Counted from the stretch's first letter, positions 9,351-18,363 are shown. The stretch: DNA of 64,000 nucleotides from Oscillospiraceae bacterium (GCA_009777725.1 WRLG01000003.1:105614-169613); one strand, 5' to 3'. The notes: generated by a model from the letters alone, not told the origin. Program-made: numbers and translations.

Positions 9351-10520
9351 TTATAAAGCCAGCCTGTAAATATTCTCTATATCTCGTTTGGAAAGTGCGA
9401 CAAAGCCTCCTGTTTTACCGTCTCCTACGGGGTGGTTGCTCGCAAGCACGGGTATATCCTCCTCTTTCGCCCCCAGTTCCGCGAAAGTTACGGGCATTCC
9501 TATGGAGCTTAAAAAGCATTTAAACGCCGCAATTCCCTCTAATGCGGTTTTTTTCGGGTTCTGAAAATCCATTTGGCAACCCCAAACCCTAACCGCAGAT
9601 TGTGCGAAACGCATAACGTCTTGGTCAACCACATAGGTCATCCACGCGGGCATAACAACAGCAAGCCCCGCTCCGTGTGCGACATCATACAATCCCGAAA
9701 GCTCATGCTCTATACCATGGCTGTTCCAGTCATGCTCTCTGCCTACTCCGACTATATTATTATGCGCGACCATACCCGCCCACATTATATTCGCCCGCGC
9801 ATCATAATCATCGGGATTTTTGAGAGCCTTGGGCGTTTCATTAATCATGGTAATCAGAATCGCCTCGCAGAGCCTGTCGGTACATTCAACATTTTTTGTG
9901 TTAGTTATGTAACGCTCAAAAACGTGCGCCATAATATCCGTTGCCCCGCAAGCGGTCTGATACGGGGGCAGGGTTTGCGTGAGGGCGGGGTTCAGTATTG
10001 AAAATACGGGTCTTATAAGGTCGCTCCCCGCTCCCCTTTTAACCATTCCCTCTTCCTTTGTTATAACCGAATTAGGCGAGCCCTCGCTCCCCGCCGCCGC
10101 TATGGTAAGCACGGTCGCGGTTGGAATGGCGGTTTTTGCCTCCGCCTTGTCGCAGAAGAAATCCCAAAAATCTCCGTCATACGGAACACCTAACGCTATA
10201 GCTTTAGCCGAATCAATCGCAGAACCGCCGCCTACCCCGATAATGAAGTCAACGCCTTCTTTTCTGCAAAGCTCAATCCCCTCGTAGACTAAACCGTCAC
10301 GGGGGTTCGGCTGTACCCCGCCCAGCTCAACATAAGGAATCCCTTGACCATCCAGCGATTTTTTCACCCTGTCAAGCAGTCCCGATTTAATCACCGAGCC
10401 GCCGCCGTAGTGAAGCAAAGCCTTTGTTCCCTTAAATTCTTTAACAAGCGCGCCGCACTCGTTTTCTGCATCCTTGCCGAATGCAAATTTCGTAGGGCTG
10501 TAAAAAGTAAAATTTTCCAT
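9351..10520 (-). CDS. Iron-containing alcohol dehydrogenase (butanol dehydrogenase type)
   Basis: Group III NAD(P)H-dependent dehydrogenase reducing aldehydes to alcohols, 389 residues, of the BdhA/YugJ/YqhD type. The nucleotide-binding GGGSAIDSAKA lies at about residues 98-108. Likely metal ligands are visible in DIMAHVFERY, in HGIEHELSG and in HGAGLA. The ATG at 10520 has GGAGGG 11 bases upstream. Monocistronic and convergent with the ABC-F gene. Physiological role is probably fermentative redox balance, an inference from family. Confidence 0.93.
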   Translation of the reverse strand: MENFTFYSPTKFAFGKDAENECGALVKEFKGTKALLHYGGGSVIKSGLLDRVKKSLDGQGIPYVELGGVQPNPRDGLVYEGIELCRKEGVDFIIGVGGGSAIDSAKAIALGVPYDGDFWDFFCDKAEAKTAIPTATVLTIAAAGSEGSPNSVITKEEGMVKRGAGSDLIRPVFSILNPALTQTLPPYQTACGATDIMAHVFERYITNTKNVECTDRLCEAILITMINETPKALKNPDDYDARANIMWAGMVAHNNIVGVGREHDWNSHGIEHELSGLYDVAHGAGLAVVMPAWMTYVVDQDVMRFAQSAVRVWGCQMDFQNPKKTALEGIAAFKCFLSSIGMPVTFAELGAKEEDIPVLASNHPVGDGKTGGFVALSKRDIENIYRLAL

Positions 10521-10546
10521 AATATAAATATCCCTCCATTAATTGT

Positions 10547-10576
10547 ATTATAACACTTACAGGGATTTGTTGTCAA
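10547..10576 (-). promoter_or_regulatory. SigA-type promoter of the alcohol dehydrogenase gene
   Basis: Minus-strand TTGACA (10571-10576), 18-base spacer and TATAAT (10547-10552), with the start codon about 27 bases downstream of the -10 box. Confidence 0.75.
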
Positions 10577-10745
10577 GGGAATATTACGTTATTGTATGAT
10601 TTTTACAATATATATGTTTGTTTATTGGTTGTTATTGATAGTTTTCGAAGTGTAAATATTGGCTAAACACTGCAAATGTACAAATAAATATTCTCCTAGT
10701 TAAATTAAGCGTAAATTTCATTCACGATGTATGTTTTTATTGTGC

Positions 10746-11741
10746 CTAAGCGGAGATAAATCTCCAGCCATCGGTACACATTTTATCTATATCCGATTCA
10801 GCTTGCCAGTTCAAAATTTGCTTAGCTTTTTTCGTATCGGCATAACAGACGGCTATATCTCCTGCTCGGCGAGGGGCTATTTTATATTCAATTTTTTTGC
10901 CCGAAGCCTTTTCAAATGCCGCTACAAGTTCGAGGACAGAAGTGCCTTTCCCCGTTCCGAGATTAACTGCTTGCGTTCCTGTATTTTTCAGAACATAATC
11001 AAGTGCGTTCAAATGCCCTTTCGCTAAATCAACGACATGGATATAATCCCGGATTCCCGTGCCATCGGGGGTGTCGTAATCATCTCCGAAGACATTTAAA
11101 TGAGAAAGTTTATCAATGGCAACCCTTGCTATATAAGGGAATAAATTGTTAGGTATACCGCTCGGCTCTTCGCCGATAAGCCCGCTTTCATCTGCGCCGA
11201 TTGGGTTAAAATAACGCAACAGGCAGACGCCCCATTCCGAATCGGCGGCGGCTAAATCAATCAAAATCCGCTCAATGGCAACTTTTGAGTAGCCGTATGG
11301 ATTAGTTGCCGAGGTTGGGTAATGCTCAATGTAAGGCACGGGGTTGTCTGTTCCGTAAACAGTCGCCGAAGAGGAAAATACTATTTTTTTGCAACTATAT
11401 TTTTTCATGGCACGGAGCAATTCAATTGTCCCGCATATATTATTGTGATAATATTCAAGCGGATTTTCGCAGGACTCACCTACGGCTTTCAGCCCCGCAA
11501 AATGAATCACAGCTTCTATTTCGTTTTCCCCAAAAATTTCGCAAACTTTTTCAAAATCCCGCATATCTGCCTCATAAAGCTTAACCTTTTTGTCCGATAT
11601 GCGTTCAATTTTCTCTACTACCTCCGGCTTCGAGTTTGAAAAATTATCTGCTATTATAATATCATAGCCTGCATTTAAAAGTTGAACGCAAGTGTGAGAG
11701 CCGATGTAACCTGCTCCACCTGTTATCATTATGTGTGGCAT
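10746..11741 (-). CDS. galE: UDP-glucose 4-epimerase
   Basis: 331-residue short-chain dehydrogenase/reductase that interconverts UDP-glucose and UDP-galactose with bound NAD. GGAGYIGSHT is the N-terminal dinucleotide-binding loop. Ser-Ser-Ala-Thr-Val-Tyr and the catalytic YGYSK are near residues 123-155. The ATG has GAGGAGG 8 bases upstream. The gene stands before a broken pseG, so both may be relics of a surface-polysaccharide cluster; that link is an inference. Confidence 0.95.
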   Translation of the reverse strand: MPHIMITGGAGYIGSHTCVQLLNAGYDIIIADNFSNSKPEVVEKIERISDKKVKLYEADMRDFEKVCEIFGENEIEAVIHFAGLKAVGESCENPLEYYHNNICGTIELLRAMKKYSCKKIVFSSSATVYGTDNPVPYIEHYPTSATNPYGYSKVAIERILIDLAAADSEWGVCLLRYFNPIGADESGLIGEEPSGIPNNLFPYIARVAIDKLSHLNVFGDDYDTPDGTGIRDYIHVVDLAKGHLNALDYVLKNTGTQAVNLGTGKGTSVLELVAAFEKASGKKIEYKIAPRRAGDIAVCYADTKKAKQILNWQAESDIDKMCTDGWRFISA

Positions 11742-11868
11742 ATAGTTAGCCTCCTCTCATAGTTTACTTGTACTAAGAAATATATGATTCCCACAAAAAA
11801 ACAGTAACTGTATAGCAACCCTTTATGAAAAACACCTAGTTGTGCCTTAAACTATGCTTACATTATAT

Positions 11869-12402
11869 TCATTGATAAGTTAGTACATTTTTAACCACAC
11901 TTACCGCGCCGTTTTTATCAACTGTTTTTACGAGTTTTTCAGCTTCTGCTTTACGTCTGTCATAATTTGATAATAACACAATTGCCTCATTCTTTAGATA
12001 ATCAAAATCAACATTTTGCCAATCGCCAATATTCTTCATAAGATTGTTTTTATTTAAATAATCAGCGATGAGAAGTTGGTTATCGGCTTGCGTAATCGTA
12101 ATGGTCGGCATACCTAAAGCGGCAAGCTCGTATATCATACTTCCCGCCGCAGTCACTGCTATATCACAGTTACGCATTATTTCAACCATTGAAATGGGAT
12201 TTTTGTATATTTTTATATTATCTGCCGAAAAAGTGCGGACATATTCATCGCATTTTGTATACCTCCCTAAAACTACAGACAATTCCACATTATCAATAGT
12301 ACATAATGCTTTAATAACCTTCGGAGTCATATTTCGCAAATCCGAGCCGCCGAAACATACTAAAACTCTGTTTGCATTTTCCCTAATTTTTATTGACAAA
12401 GT
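11869..12402 (-). pseudogene. 5'-truncated pseG (nucleotide-sugar hydrolase in pseudaminic acid synthesis)
   Basis: The readable sequence matches the C-terminal GT-B-like half of PseG: VLVCFGGSDLRN, then SMVEIMRNCDIAVTAAGS, YELAALGMPTITI and a helical end. The N-terminal catalytic half is absent. Homology stops near 12400, where a foreign promoter sequence and then the tape-measure gene begin. The open frame runs on to 12453 but those codons look accidental. Most likely a deletion or insertion removed the first half. Confidence 0.7.
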
Positions 12403-12436
12403 GCGGTTACATTGGTATAATGTTAATATAACCGCA
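12393..12436 (+). promoter_or_regulatory. Orphan consensus promoter with inverted-repeat operator
   Basis: On the plus strand TTGACA (12393-12398), exactly 17 bases, TATAAT (12416-12421). An 8-base perfect inverted repeat, TGCGGTTA (12402-12409) and TAACCGCA (12429-12436), surrounds the -10 box, as expected for a repressor site. No plus-strand gene follows. The transcript would run antisense into the 3' end of the tape-measure-like gene. It sits exactly at the pseG breakpoint. Confidence 0.6.
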
Positions 12437-12446
12437 TTTCGCAAGC

Positions 12447-14543
12447 CTAACAAAACCCGCCCATTCGGAGCAAATCCTCAGTATCCCGCAAAATTTCATA
12501 ACGGTCGGCAGTATTCCCGTAGACATTCATCGTAAAATTCGCACTCCTGCCCTGCCCCCAATTTGAACTCTGATTTTCCTGTGCCGTAACAACCCGCTCG
12601 CCCTTATGAAGCAAAGCCATATAGTTGTCGTAAGGGACATAATCAAGCCCGGCACGGTGGCTGCCGTTTACATATGGCAAGGCTTTGGAAAGATATTCTT
12701 GTCCGCTACTCATAGCTTTGAACAATTCCCCTATAGCCGATAAAGGCATATGAGAGTATTCCGCAATCCCCTCCGCTATTCCTTGATTAATATCTTCCCC
12801 TATTCCCAATCCGAGAAGATTAAAATTAGCATTTTCAATTACGGATTTCAGATTTCCGTAAATCCCGCTGTTTTCATTGCTGATGTATTGCTTAATCGCT
12901 TCCCTTTGCTCTTCATCAACCTCCAAAGAATCGCATAATGTTTCGGTTATGATTCCATAGGCTTCATGCCATTGCTTTTCGGAAGCTAAAACAGCGTCTA
13001 TTCCCTCGTCCATCATGTCCCGCAATAACGGAATCGCCTCCACCTTATTCGCCCCTATAGCATTCAGATAACTGTCAGAAACGCCCGCTTTTATCAATTC
13101 AGCGTATAATTCAGAAAATTCCTCTGTATTTTTTATGTTCTCCTCCTGATTATCTCTAATAGTTTCCCACATTGTGTCGCTGTCGAGGGTTATTTTTTTA
13201 GTTAAATCACCAAGCCCGCCGGACATTGTTTCAAAGGTTTTGTATATGGCATCGGCTGTTTTTTTCAATTTTTCTTTTAACTCCTCATAAGTCAAGCCTT
13301 GAGCGTTCGCACTTTCGATAATTGCCAGTTTAACAGCTTCCTCCGCATCCATTCGCAATTGTGAAATCCGCTCTTGTTCGTCAGTCAGTTCTTGAAGCCT
13401 TTTCAAATATTGGGCTTCAACCCGCTCCGCTTCCTCGGCGTTCTGCTTTATCCCTTTCAACATCTCCGTCCCCGCAGTATTTGTTGCAATAAGCGTTCCG
13501 TCGGCGGCAATAGCAACATTATCCCAAGCCCCGGCGATATTGTTTATTTCGGGATATAACTCCCTAATGCTTTCGTTAGCGGCATCAAGTTTACCTGTCC
13601 ATTGCGGCAATTGACCTTCAGCAGTCTTTAAAGCAAGTTCGTTTTCATACAAATCTTGATTAAGATTTTGAATTTCTTTTTTCGCCTCTTCAGCCGCTAG
13701 TTTGGCTTGTTGATAGCCGTCCTGTAAAATCCCAAACTTATTAGCATTTCTGACTATTTGCTCCTGCTCTTCAAGTTTAGCACTTATTTCTGCAATATTT
13801 TCACTTGCAAGACTATGTTGAGCCGTGAATAACTCAACCATTTGCAAAGCCTCAATGCGGTCAATCGCTTGGTCAACCCCGCCGGATAGTTCTTTAAATG
13901 CTCCCGTTTGCTCATCAATAAGCGAAGTCCCCGCTGGTAAAATCTCGCTTAATTCACGGGCAAGCCTATTCAATTCCGTCATTTCCTCATTTGTCAAAAC
14001 CCCGATTCTTTTCCGCAATTCTTCATAGCGAGCAGCCTGTTCTTTTAATGCCGAGGTATCTCTGAAATTTGAAACAACCTCTTTCATTGATTCGTTAAAT
14101 GCGAGTATATTTTTATTAGCACGCTCCGTAGCTTTGGCTAAATCTCTGTTCATTGGCTCAATGATACCCTCTTTTATTGCCAAACCTACAACCGTAGCCC
14201 CCGCTATCATCGCCGCATAAGGAATTGCGGATAATGCTTTGCCTAATAACTCTGTAATAAATATCCACTGTTCTTTTACTTTGATAATTGCTGAACTTGC
14301 TAACATGAATGTTGTAAGTGTATCAGCAGTTAATCCAATTACAGAGTCAAATTTAACCCCATTTTCAGTAGCGATTCGCATATCCTTGCTGAATTGTTGC
14401 AATATTTCAGCCGATTTTTGCCCTTTATCCGCAACAATACTAAACGCTTCTGCAACCTCGCCTAATCTGTCTGTAACAGAATTAAGGCTTGTTAAAAAAC
14501 TACTTATGTCTTTTTCTAAAAATGCTAATTCCTTTTCACCCAT
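12447..14543 (-). CDS. Orphan phage tail tape-measure-like protein
   Basis: 698 residues, largely coiled coil (about 100-480), with a short hydrophobic segment at about 95-125 (ALSAIPYAAMIAGATVVGLA). The C-terminal part (AGLDYVPYDNYMALLHKGE, then RVVTAQEN) is the ending typical of phage tape-measure proteins. Those proteins set tail length and help DNA entry. No other phage structural gene is nearby, so this is either a remnant or a protein put to another use. ATG 14543 has AAGGGGG 8 bases upstream. Divergent to the SHOCT gene at 14667, and the divergent spacer is repeated further on. Confidence 0.75.
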   Translation of the reverse strand: MGEKELAFLEKDISSFLTSLNSVTDRLGEVAEAFSIVADKGQKSAEILQQFSKDMRIATENGVKFDSVIGLTADTLTTFMLASSAIIKVKEQWIFITELLGKALSAIPYAAMIAGATVVGLAIKEGIIEPMNRDLAKATERANKNILAFNESMKEVVSNFRDTSALKEQAARYEELRKRIGVLTNEEMTELNRLARELSEILPAGTSLIDEQTGAFKELSGGVDQAIDRIEALQMVELFTAQHSLASENIAEISAKLEEQEQIVRNANKFGILQDGYQQAKLAAEEAKKEIQNLNQDLYENELALKTAEGQLPQWTGKLDAANESIRELYPEINNIAGAWDNVAIAADGTLIATNTAGTEMLKGIKQNAEEAERVEAQYLKRLQELTDEQERISQLRMDAEEAVKLAIIESANAQGLTYEELKEKLKKTADAIYKTFETMSGGLGDLTKKITLDSDTMWETIRDNQEENIKNTEEFSELYAELIKAGVSDSYLNAIGANKVEAIPLLRDMMDEGIDAVLASEKQWHEAYGIITETLCDSLEVDEEQREAIKQYISNENSGIYGNLKSVIENANFNLLGLGIGEDINQGIAEGIAEYSHMPLSAIGELFKAMSSGQEYLSKALPYVNGSHRAGLDYVPYDNYMALLHKGERVVTAQENQSSNWGQGRSANFTMNVYGNTADRYEILRDTEDLLRMGGFC

Positions 14544-14666
14544 TTTGTATTCCCCCTTATATTTTTAATAAATAACAAATTGCTATTCATTATTTAAATA
14601 ATAACATATGTTAATAGTAACATACAATCACATCTTGAATTAAATTTTTCTAAAGGAGTTTTAGTT

Positions 14667-15386
14667 ATGAACACAACTTTTTATCCGCAACACAGTCTAC
14701 ACGGAAGAAAACCCACGGATACTATTTCAATGGTTAATACACTTTATAAGAATAAAACAAAAAAAGGTGTTGAGTTATTAAAAAAAGCTGATATTGAAGC
14801 CATTTTAATAGGAAATAATAACTATAAATTCTCATCTCACAATCTTTCTGCCAATAAGTCAGAATTAATCCATTGTGAAACAAAAGGTCTGTTTATATCT
14901 ACATTAAATACATACTATTATTCGGATATTAGCTCTGCAAACATCAATGACGATGGTAAAATAGAATTAAAATTTATTGATATGAAATCTGTTATATTTG
15001 ATTTTGGCGACGAGTATTATGAAATTAAACAAATGGTTGATTTTCTCGGCTTCAAGATAAATAAAACTAAAATAAATAATGCCGATTCAGTCGAAGCTAG
15101 ATTGTCAAATCAAGCCGATGAATTGAAAAAATTCAAGTTACTATTAGGCGAAGGTGTAATTTCGCCAGAAGAATTTAATAAAAAGAAAGAGCAATTATTA
15201 CAAATGAATTATTCTAATTTAAATAACGGTGAACAAATTAAGCATAAATATGAAATTGAAAATGAAAAACAATCAAACCTATTTTCAATAGATGACCCTG
15301 CTATTTTATGTTTTTGGCTTATTGGGGTAGCAGCAGTTGTTCTTTGGTTTATTATTACTATTATTAAATCGCTATTCGTTTCCTAA
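14667..15386 (+). CDS. Membrane-anchored SHOCT-domain protein, 239 aa
   Basis: The N-terminal region (about 1-130) is a soluble domain of mixed beta character that I do not recognise. A SHOCT motif follows at about residues 150-178 (ADELKKFKLLLGEGVISPEE then FNKKKEQLL), and one transmembrane helix lies near the C-terminus (about 210-235). SHOCT is a short two-helix module of unknown role, often in oligomerisation. The ATG follows AAAGGAG. First and longest of a small paralogous array, divergent from the tape-measure-like gene. Confidence 0.66.
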   Translation: MNTTFYPQHSLHGRKPTDTISMVNTLYKNKTKKGVELLKKADIEAILIGNNNYKFSSHNLSANKSELIHCETKGLFISTLNTYYYSDISSANINDDGKIELKFIDMKSVIFDFGDEYYEIKQMVDFLGFKINKTKINNADSVEARLSNQADELKKFKLLLGEGVISPEEFNKKKEQLLQMNYSNLNNGEQIKHKYEIENEKQSNLFSIDDPAILCFWLIGVAAVVLWFIITIIKSLFVS

Positions 15387-15457
15387 TCGGTCTCCCAAAG
15401 CCCAGCTAAAAATTTACTTATGTCTGCCAATAAAAACGCTAAGTCTTTTTCTGTCAT
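15383..15457 (-). pseudogene. Duplicated 5' stub of the tape-measure-like gene
   Basis: A 24-codon minus-strand frame (MTEKDLAFLLADISKFLAG, then LWETD) closely parallels the first codons of the tape-measure-like gene (MGEKELAFLEKDISSFLTS) and has the same GGGGGAA-type ribosome site. It then stops. It is best read as a by-product of duplicating the divergent spacer. A third, more decayed start (MSEKMLEADC) occurs on the minus strand near 16122. Confidence 0.5.
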
Positions 15458-15573
15458 GATATTTTCCCCCTTTTTTATTATTGATGAACTTATCATCATC
15501 TAAATTATAACATAATCAAATAGTAACATACAATCACATCTTTTAAAAATAATTTATCGAAAGAGGTTTTATT

Positions 15574-15834
15574 ATGAACACCGAAAGCACTAATATTAGT
15601 TTAAGCCAAGCTGATGAATTGCGAAAATTTAAGGATTTATTAGACGAAGGAATTATATCCCAAGAAGAATTTGAGAAAAAAAAAGAACAACTTTTAAAAG
15701 CTGATTCATCAAGCAAAGTTGAACATAACTATATTGCATATGAACCCAGTAAGTTGTTTCCATATATTGCAACTATCGGTCCTTTGATTGCTATTATTTG
15801 GGTTATATATGTAACCATAAAACATTTTTTTTAA
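15574..15834 (+). CDS. Small SHOCT-TM protein, 86 aa
   Basis: Consists almost only of a SHOCT module (ADELRKFKDLLDEGIISQEE, residues 11-30, then FEKKKEQLLK) and a C-terminal transmembrane helix (about 62-82). AAGAGG precedes the ATG. Nearly identical in its first half to the protein at 16242. Function unknown. Confidence 0.7.
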   Translation: MNTESTNISLSQADELRKFKDLLDEGIISQEEFEKKKEQLLKADSSSKVEHNYIAYEPSKLFPYIATIGPLIAIIWVIYVTIKHFF

Positions 15835-15846
15835 GGAGATTTTATT

Positions 15847-16086
15847 GTGGAAAATAATAAAGTTGATAATGCAATTAGCCAAGCCGATGAACTGTTAAAA
15901 TTCAAAAAATTACTTGATGACGGAGTTATTACTCAACAAGAATTTGATAATAAGAAAGAACAATTATTATCACCTAAAGTTGAAATCCCTCCCTCATTGT
16001 TCTCATTTATGGATAATCCGACTGCGTTAGCTATTTTCATTATTTTAGTGATTGTGGCAATGGTGTATATTTGGTTTTTTGCTTAA
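15847..16086 (+). CDS. Small SHOCT-TM protein, 79 aa
   Basis: Starts at GTG 15847 with AAGGAG 9 bases upstream, directly after the previous gene. SHOCT module at about residues 12-40 (ADELLKFKKLLDDGVITQQE) and a C-terminal transmembrane helix at about 57-77. More divergent than its neighbours, so it is probably the older duplicate. Probably co-translated with 15574. Confidence 0.68.
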   Translation: MENNKVDNAISQADELLKFKKLLDDGVITQQEFDNKKEQLLSPKVEIPPSLFSFMDNPTALAIFIILVIVAMVYIWFFA

Positions 16087-16241
16087 TTTGAACACAATCC
16101 GCTTCAAGCATTTTTTCGCTCATGTTATTATCCCCTTTCAATTATTGATGAACTTATCATCATCTAAATTATAACATAAGCAAATAGTAACATACAATCA
16201 CATCTTTTTTTTAAAAATAATTTATCGAAAGAGGTTTTATT

Positions 16242-16538
16242 ATGAACACCGAAAACACTAATATTAGTTTAAGCCAAGCTGATGAATTGAGAAAATTCAA
16301 AGATTTATTAGACGAAGGAATTATATCCCAAGAAGAATTTGAGAAAAAAAAAGAACAACTTCTAAATGAACCATTAATTAAAGAGCCGGAAGACCCTTTT
16401 AAATTAAAATGTCCAGGGTTGTTTTTCTTTTGGCTTATTGTTCTTATTGTTGGGCTTGTATACATAACCATAAAACATTTTTTTAAGGAGATTTTATTAA
16501 TGAACTTATCATCATCAAATTATAACATAAACAAATAG
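16242..16538 (+). CDS. Small SHOCT-TM protein, 98 aa
   Basis: Residues 1-35 are almost the same as in the 15574 protein. A proline-containing linker and a transmembrane helix (about 60-82) follow. The last residues (MNLSSSNYNINK) are encoded by the next copy of the spacer repeat, so the C-terminus has been rewritten by the duplication. Confidence 0.65.
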   Translation: MNTENTNISLSQADELRKFKDLLDEGIISQEEFEKKKEQLLNEPLIKEPEDPFKLKCPGLFFFWLIVLIVGLVYITIKHFFKEILLMNLSSSNYNINK

Positions 16539-16587
16539 TAACATACAATCACATCTTGAATTAAATTTTTTCAAAGGAGTTTTAGTT

Positions 16588-16772
16588 ATGGATACAACCT
16601 TTTATCCGCAACATGCTTTATACGGGAGAAACCCCACGGATACTATTTCAATGGTTAATACATTTTATAAGAGTAAAATAAAAAAGGAGAGATAACATTA
16701 GAAGAGTTTAGAAGTCTGATCGAAAACAAATTAATACCCACAATTTTGAAAACAACCAAAACAGAAAAATGA
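16588..16772 (+). pseudogene. Frameshifted copy of the first SHOCT-array gene
   Basis: Starts like the gene at 14667 (MDTTFYPQHALYGRNPTDTI versus its MNTTFYPQHSLHGRKPTDTI) with the same AAAGGAG site, then stops after 35 codons at 16693-16695. In another frame the reading continues as a short SHOCT-like helix (GEITLEEFRSLIENKLIP) to a TGA at 16770-16772. So this is a shortened, frameshifted paralogue. Confidence 0.5.
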
Positions 16773-16837
16773 GGAAAGCTGCCCGAGCATTGCTATGCGG
16801 TTCATCTTAATCGGCAGGGGCAAAACTCACGACAAAA

Positions 16838-17386
16838 ATGGAAAAGCTAACTCAATATGGGCGGGTCAAAAGAGAGCATGAACTCTTTGAAAAATCTGAA
16901 GAGTTCATGGCGTTTTATGAAGAAATGTTAAATTACACATTTCCGGACAACACAAAAACTAATGGGCGACATACAATAGAATTTGAAAAATTCAGGAAAC
17001 ATCTGATTACAAGTTTACATACCAGAGATAGTTTAGACTTCATTTTCGGACGCCACGACAAGAAAAAGCCTAAAGTTCTACCCCCTGCTCCAATTCCTGA
17101 ATCTGCTCCTGTTTCGATTCCCGAACCGTCACCTGCAATAATTTTCACGCCTTCTGATTTCATTCAAAAAAATCAGGCTGTTCAAGATGCGTTTATTGAT
17201 AACGAGTATGTTGAAGCTGAGGATTATCGGTTGGAAAATTTAAATATACCGCGTGAAGAGCGTTTTATGAAAAAATTCCCTTTTCGCATGATGGATTTTA
17301 ACGATGAAATCAAATCTCGTTTGCCTCGGGAAGTTCAAATGGATTCACTGATAGAAATGTTTAAACATTGGAGCGATGGTCAATGA
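16838..17386 (+). CDS. Hypothetical protein with proline-rich linker, 182 aa
   Basis: No family recognised. N-terminal acidic helical part (about 1-70), a proline-rich linker (PPAPIPESAPVSIPEPSP, about 86-103) and a second soluble part. There is no clear ribosome site at ATG 16838 and the upstream sequence is coding-like in another frame, so the 5' end may be truncated. An ATGA overlap at 17383 opens a 21-codon frame (ends 17448), perhaps the stub of a lost next gene. Confidence 0.55.
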   Translation: MEKLTQYGRVKREHELFEKSEEFMAFYEEMLNYTFPDNTKTNGRHTIEFEKFRKHLITSLHTRDSLDFIFGRHDKKKPKVLPPAPIPESAPVSIPEPSPAIIFTPSDFIQKNQAVQDAFIDNEYVEAEDYRLENLNIPREERFMKKFPFRMMDFNDEIKSRLPREVQMDSLIEMFKHWSDGQ

Positions 17387-17465
17387 ACGCAGAGAAGCAA
17401 GCGAAAAAAACTATAAAATCAAGTTTTGTTAAGGCAAACCGACAATGAGAATGTATGAATAAAAG

Positions 17466-17499
17466 CGAACGCTTAAAAATCAGCGTTCGTTTTTGTTTT
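17466..17499 (+). terminator. Rho-independent terminator
   Basis: CGAACGCT (17466-17473) and AGCGTTCG (17482-17489) form a perfect 8-base stem, followed by a T-rich tail. It ends the plus-strand transcription unit of the 16838 gene. Confidence 0.65.
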
Positions 17500-17516
17500 G
17501 GGCGACTTCCCCCTGC

Positions 17517-17555
17517 AATATAACGGGGCTTCTCTATCTTGAAGCCCGTTATATT
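17517..17555. terminator. Bidirectional hairpin between convergent genes
   Basis: AATATAACGGGGCTTC pairs with GAAGCCCGTTATATT with one bulged G and a 7-8 base loop. It lies 20 bases beyond the stop of the minus-strand radical SAM gene and has A/T on both sides, fitting a terminator for that gene. Confidence 0.6.
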
Positions 17556-17575
17556 ATCGTTTATTGCCTATCCTT

Positions 17576-18358
17576 TTAGTGCGATAAGGTGAACGTCGCT
17601 CCTGTTTGCGTTCCCTCTTTAATATGATAATCAATGCTGTTTTCTTCGCAAAACTCTATAACCATTTCTGCTTGTTCGTTATAGAATTCTTTATGCTCTT
17701 TATATGATGATATTATTTTATTATAGTTAGTACGTCCGAAAATAATTCTGTCAACAAAGTTAATCTCATCTAAAATGTCGGTTAGGTCTTGTTTAATTAA
17801 ATTGGGCGTGGGATATGGCTCAATGCTGACCCAAGCTTTACAACCACTTTCACTCAACGCTCTCAGTGCGGAAATTCTATCTTCACATGAAGCCGCCTTC
17901 GGTTCAACTTCTTCACGGAAACCCTCGTCAAGAGAAATCAGCGTGATTCCGTATTCATTTTCTTTTGATAATCCCGCTAACTCAATTGGCAAAACCCCTT
18001 TTGAAAGACAAGTGCATTTAATATCGGATTCGTTCAATTTTCTAATCGCCGCCAAGCTCATCTTGCATACTTCATCATAGCCTAACATAAACGGGTCGGT
18101 AGTAAAACAGAGGTGAACGGATTCTATTTTTGCTTTTAATCGGGGTATTTCATAATCAAGTATTTCAAGGGTATTGCTTACCAACTTGGGCACACACCAT
18201 TCCTCGTAAGTCTTAACCTTACCGAAACGCTTCGCCATTAAGAATGCATAGCAAGGATAAAGGCAACCATGAGAGCAACCCATAACGTGGTTCATAGTAT
18301 AATCGCCGTACTCAACTCCTGTTTTGTATAGCATAGTTTTTCTTGTTATTTTCTCCAT
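17576..18358 (-). CDS. Three-Cys-motif radical SAM protein (TcmP partner)
   Basis: About 260 residues. The cysteine cluster is GCSHGCLYPC at about residues 27-36 (C-x3-C-x3-C), instead of the common C-x3-C-x2-C. The surrounding sequence resembles the SPL/Gp37-Gp68-like radical SAM group. The neighbouring gene is tcmP, the family named for standing next to such proteins. Substrate unknown. ATG 18358 has GGAG 9 bases upstream; the tcmP stop lies at 18364-18366. This gene is intact although its partner is broken. Confidence 0.84.
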   Translation of the reverse strand: MEKITRKTMLYKTGVEYGDYTMNHVMGCSHGCLYPCYAFLMAKRFGKVKTYEEWCVPKLVSNTLEILDYEIPRLKAKIESVHLCFTTDPFMLGYDEVCKMSLAAIRKLNESDIKCTCLSKGVLPIELAGLSKENEYGITLISLDEGFREEVEPKAASCEDRISALRALSESGCKAWVSIEPYPTPNLIKQDLTDILDEINFVDRIIFGRTNYNKIISSYKEHKEFYNEQAEMVIEFCEENSIDYHIKEGTQTGATFTLSH

Positions 18359-18363
18359 TACAA

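Larger units (their letters stand above)
14613..16557 (+). repeat. Four copies of a spacer/promoter repeat in the SHOCT gene array
   Basis: A 24-base core beginning AATAGTAACATACAATC occurs at 14613, 15519, 16183 and 16534, each time upstream of a SHOCT gene or remnant. In three copies it is preceded by a shared stretch (GAACTTATCATCATC, TATAACATAA), and in all four it is followed by a GAGG/GGAG ribosome site and ATG. The repeat also includes the divergent minus-strand start region of the tape-measure-like gene. This shows local tandem duplication of a bidirectional spacer with its flanking gene ends. Confidence 0.75.

Noticed and set aside
14613..16557. CRISPR array
   Set aside because: Repeats are separated by hundreds of bases containing genes, with no regular spacers and no cas genes in the window.
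12447..16772. Prophage
   Set aside because: Only a tape-measure-like gene is present; no integrase, terminase, capsid, portal or lysis gene is seen.
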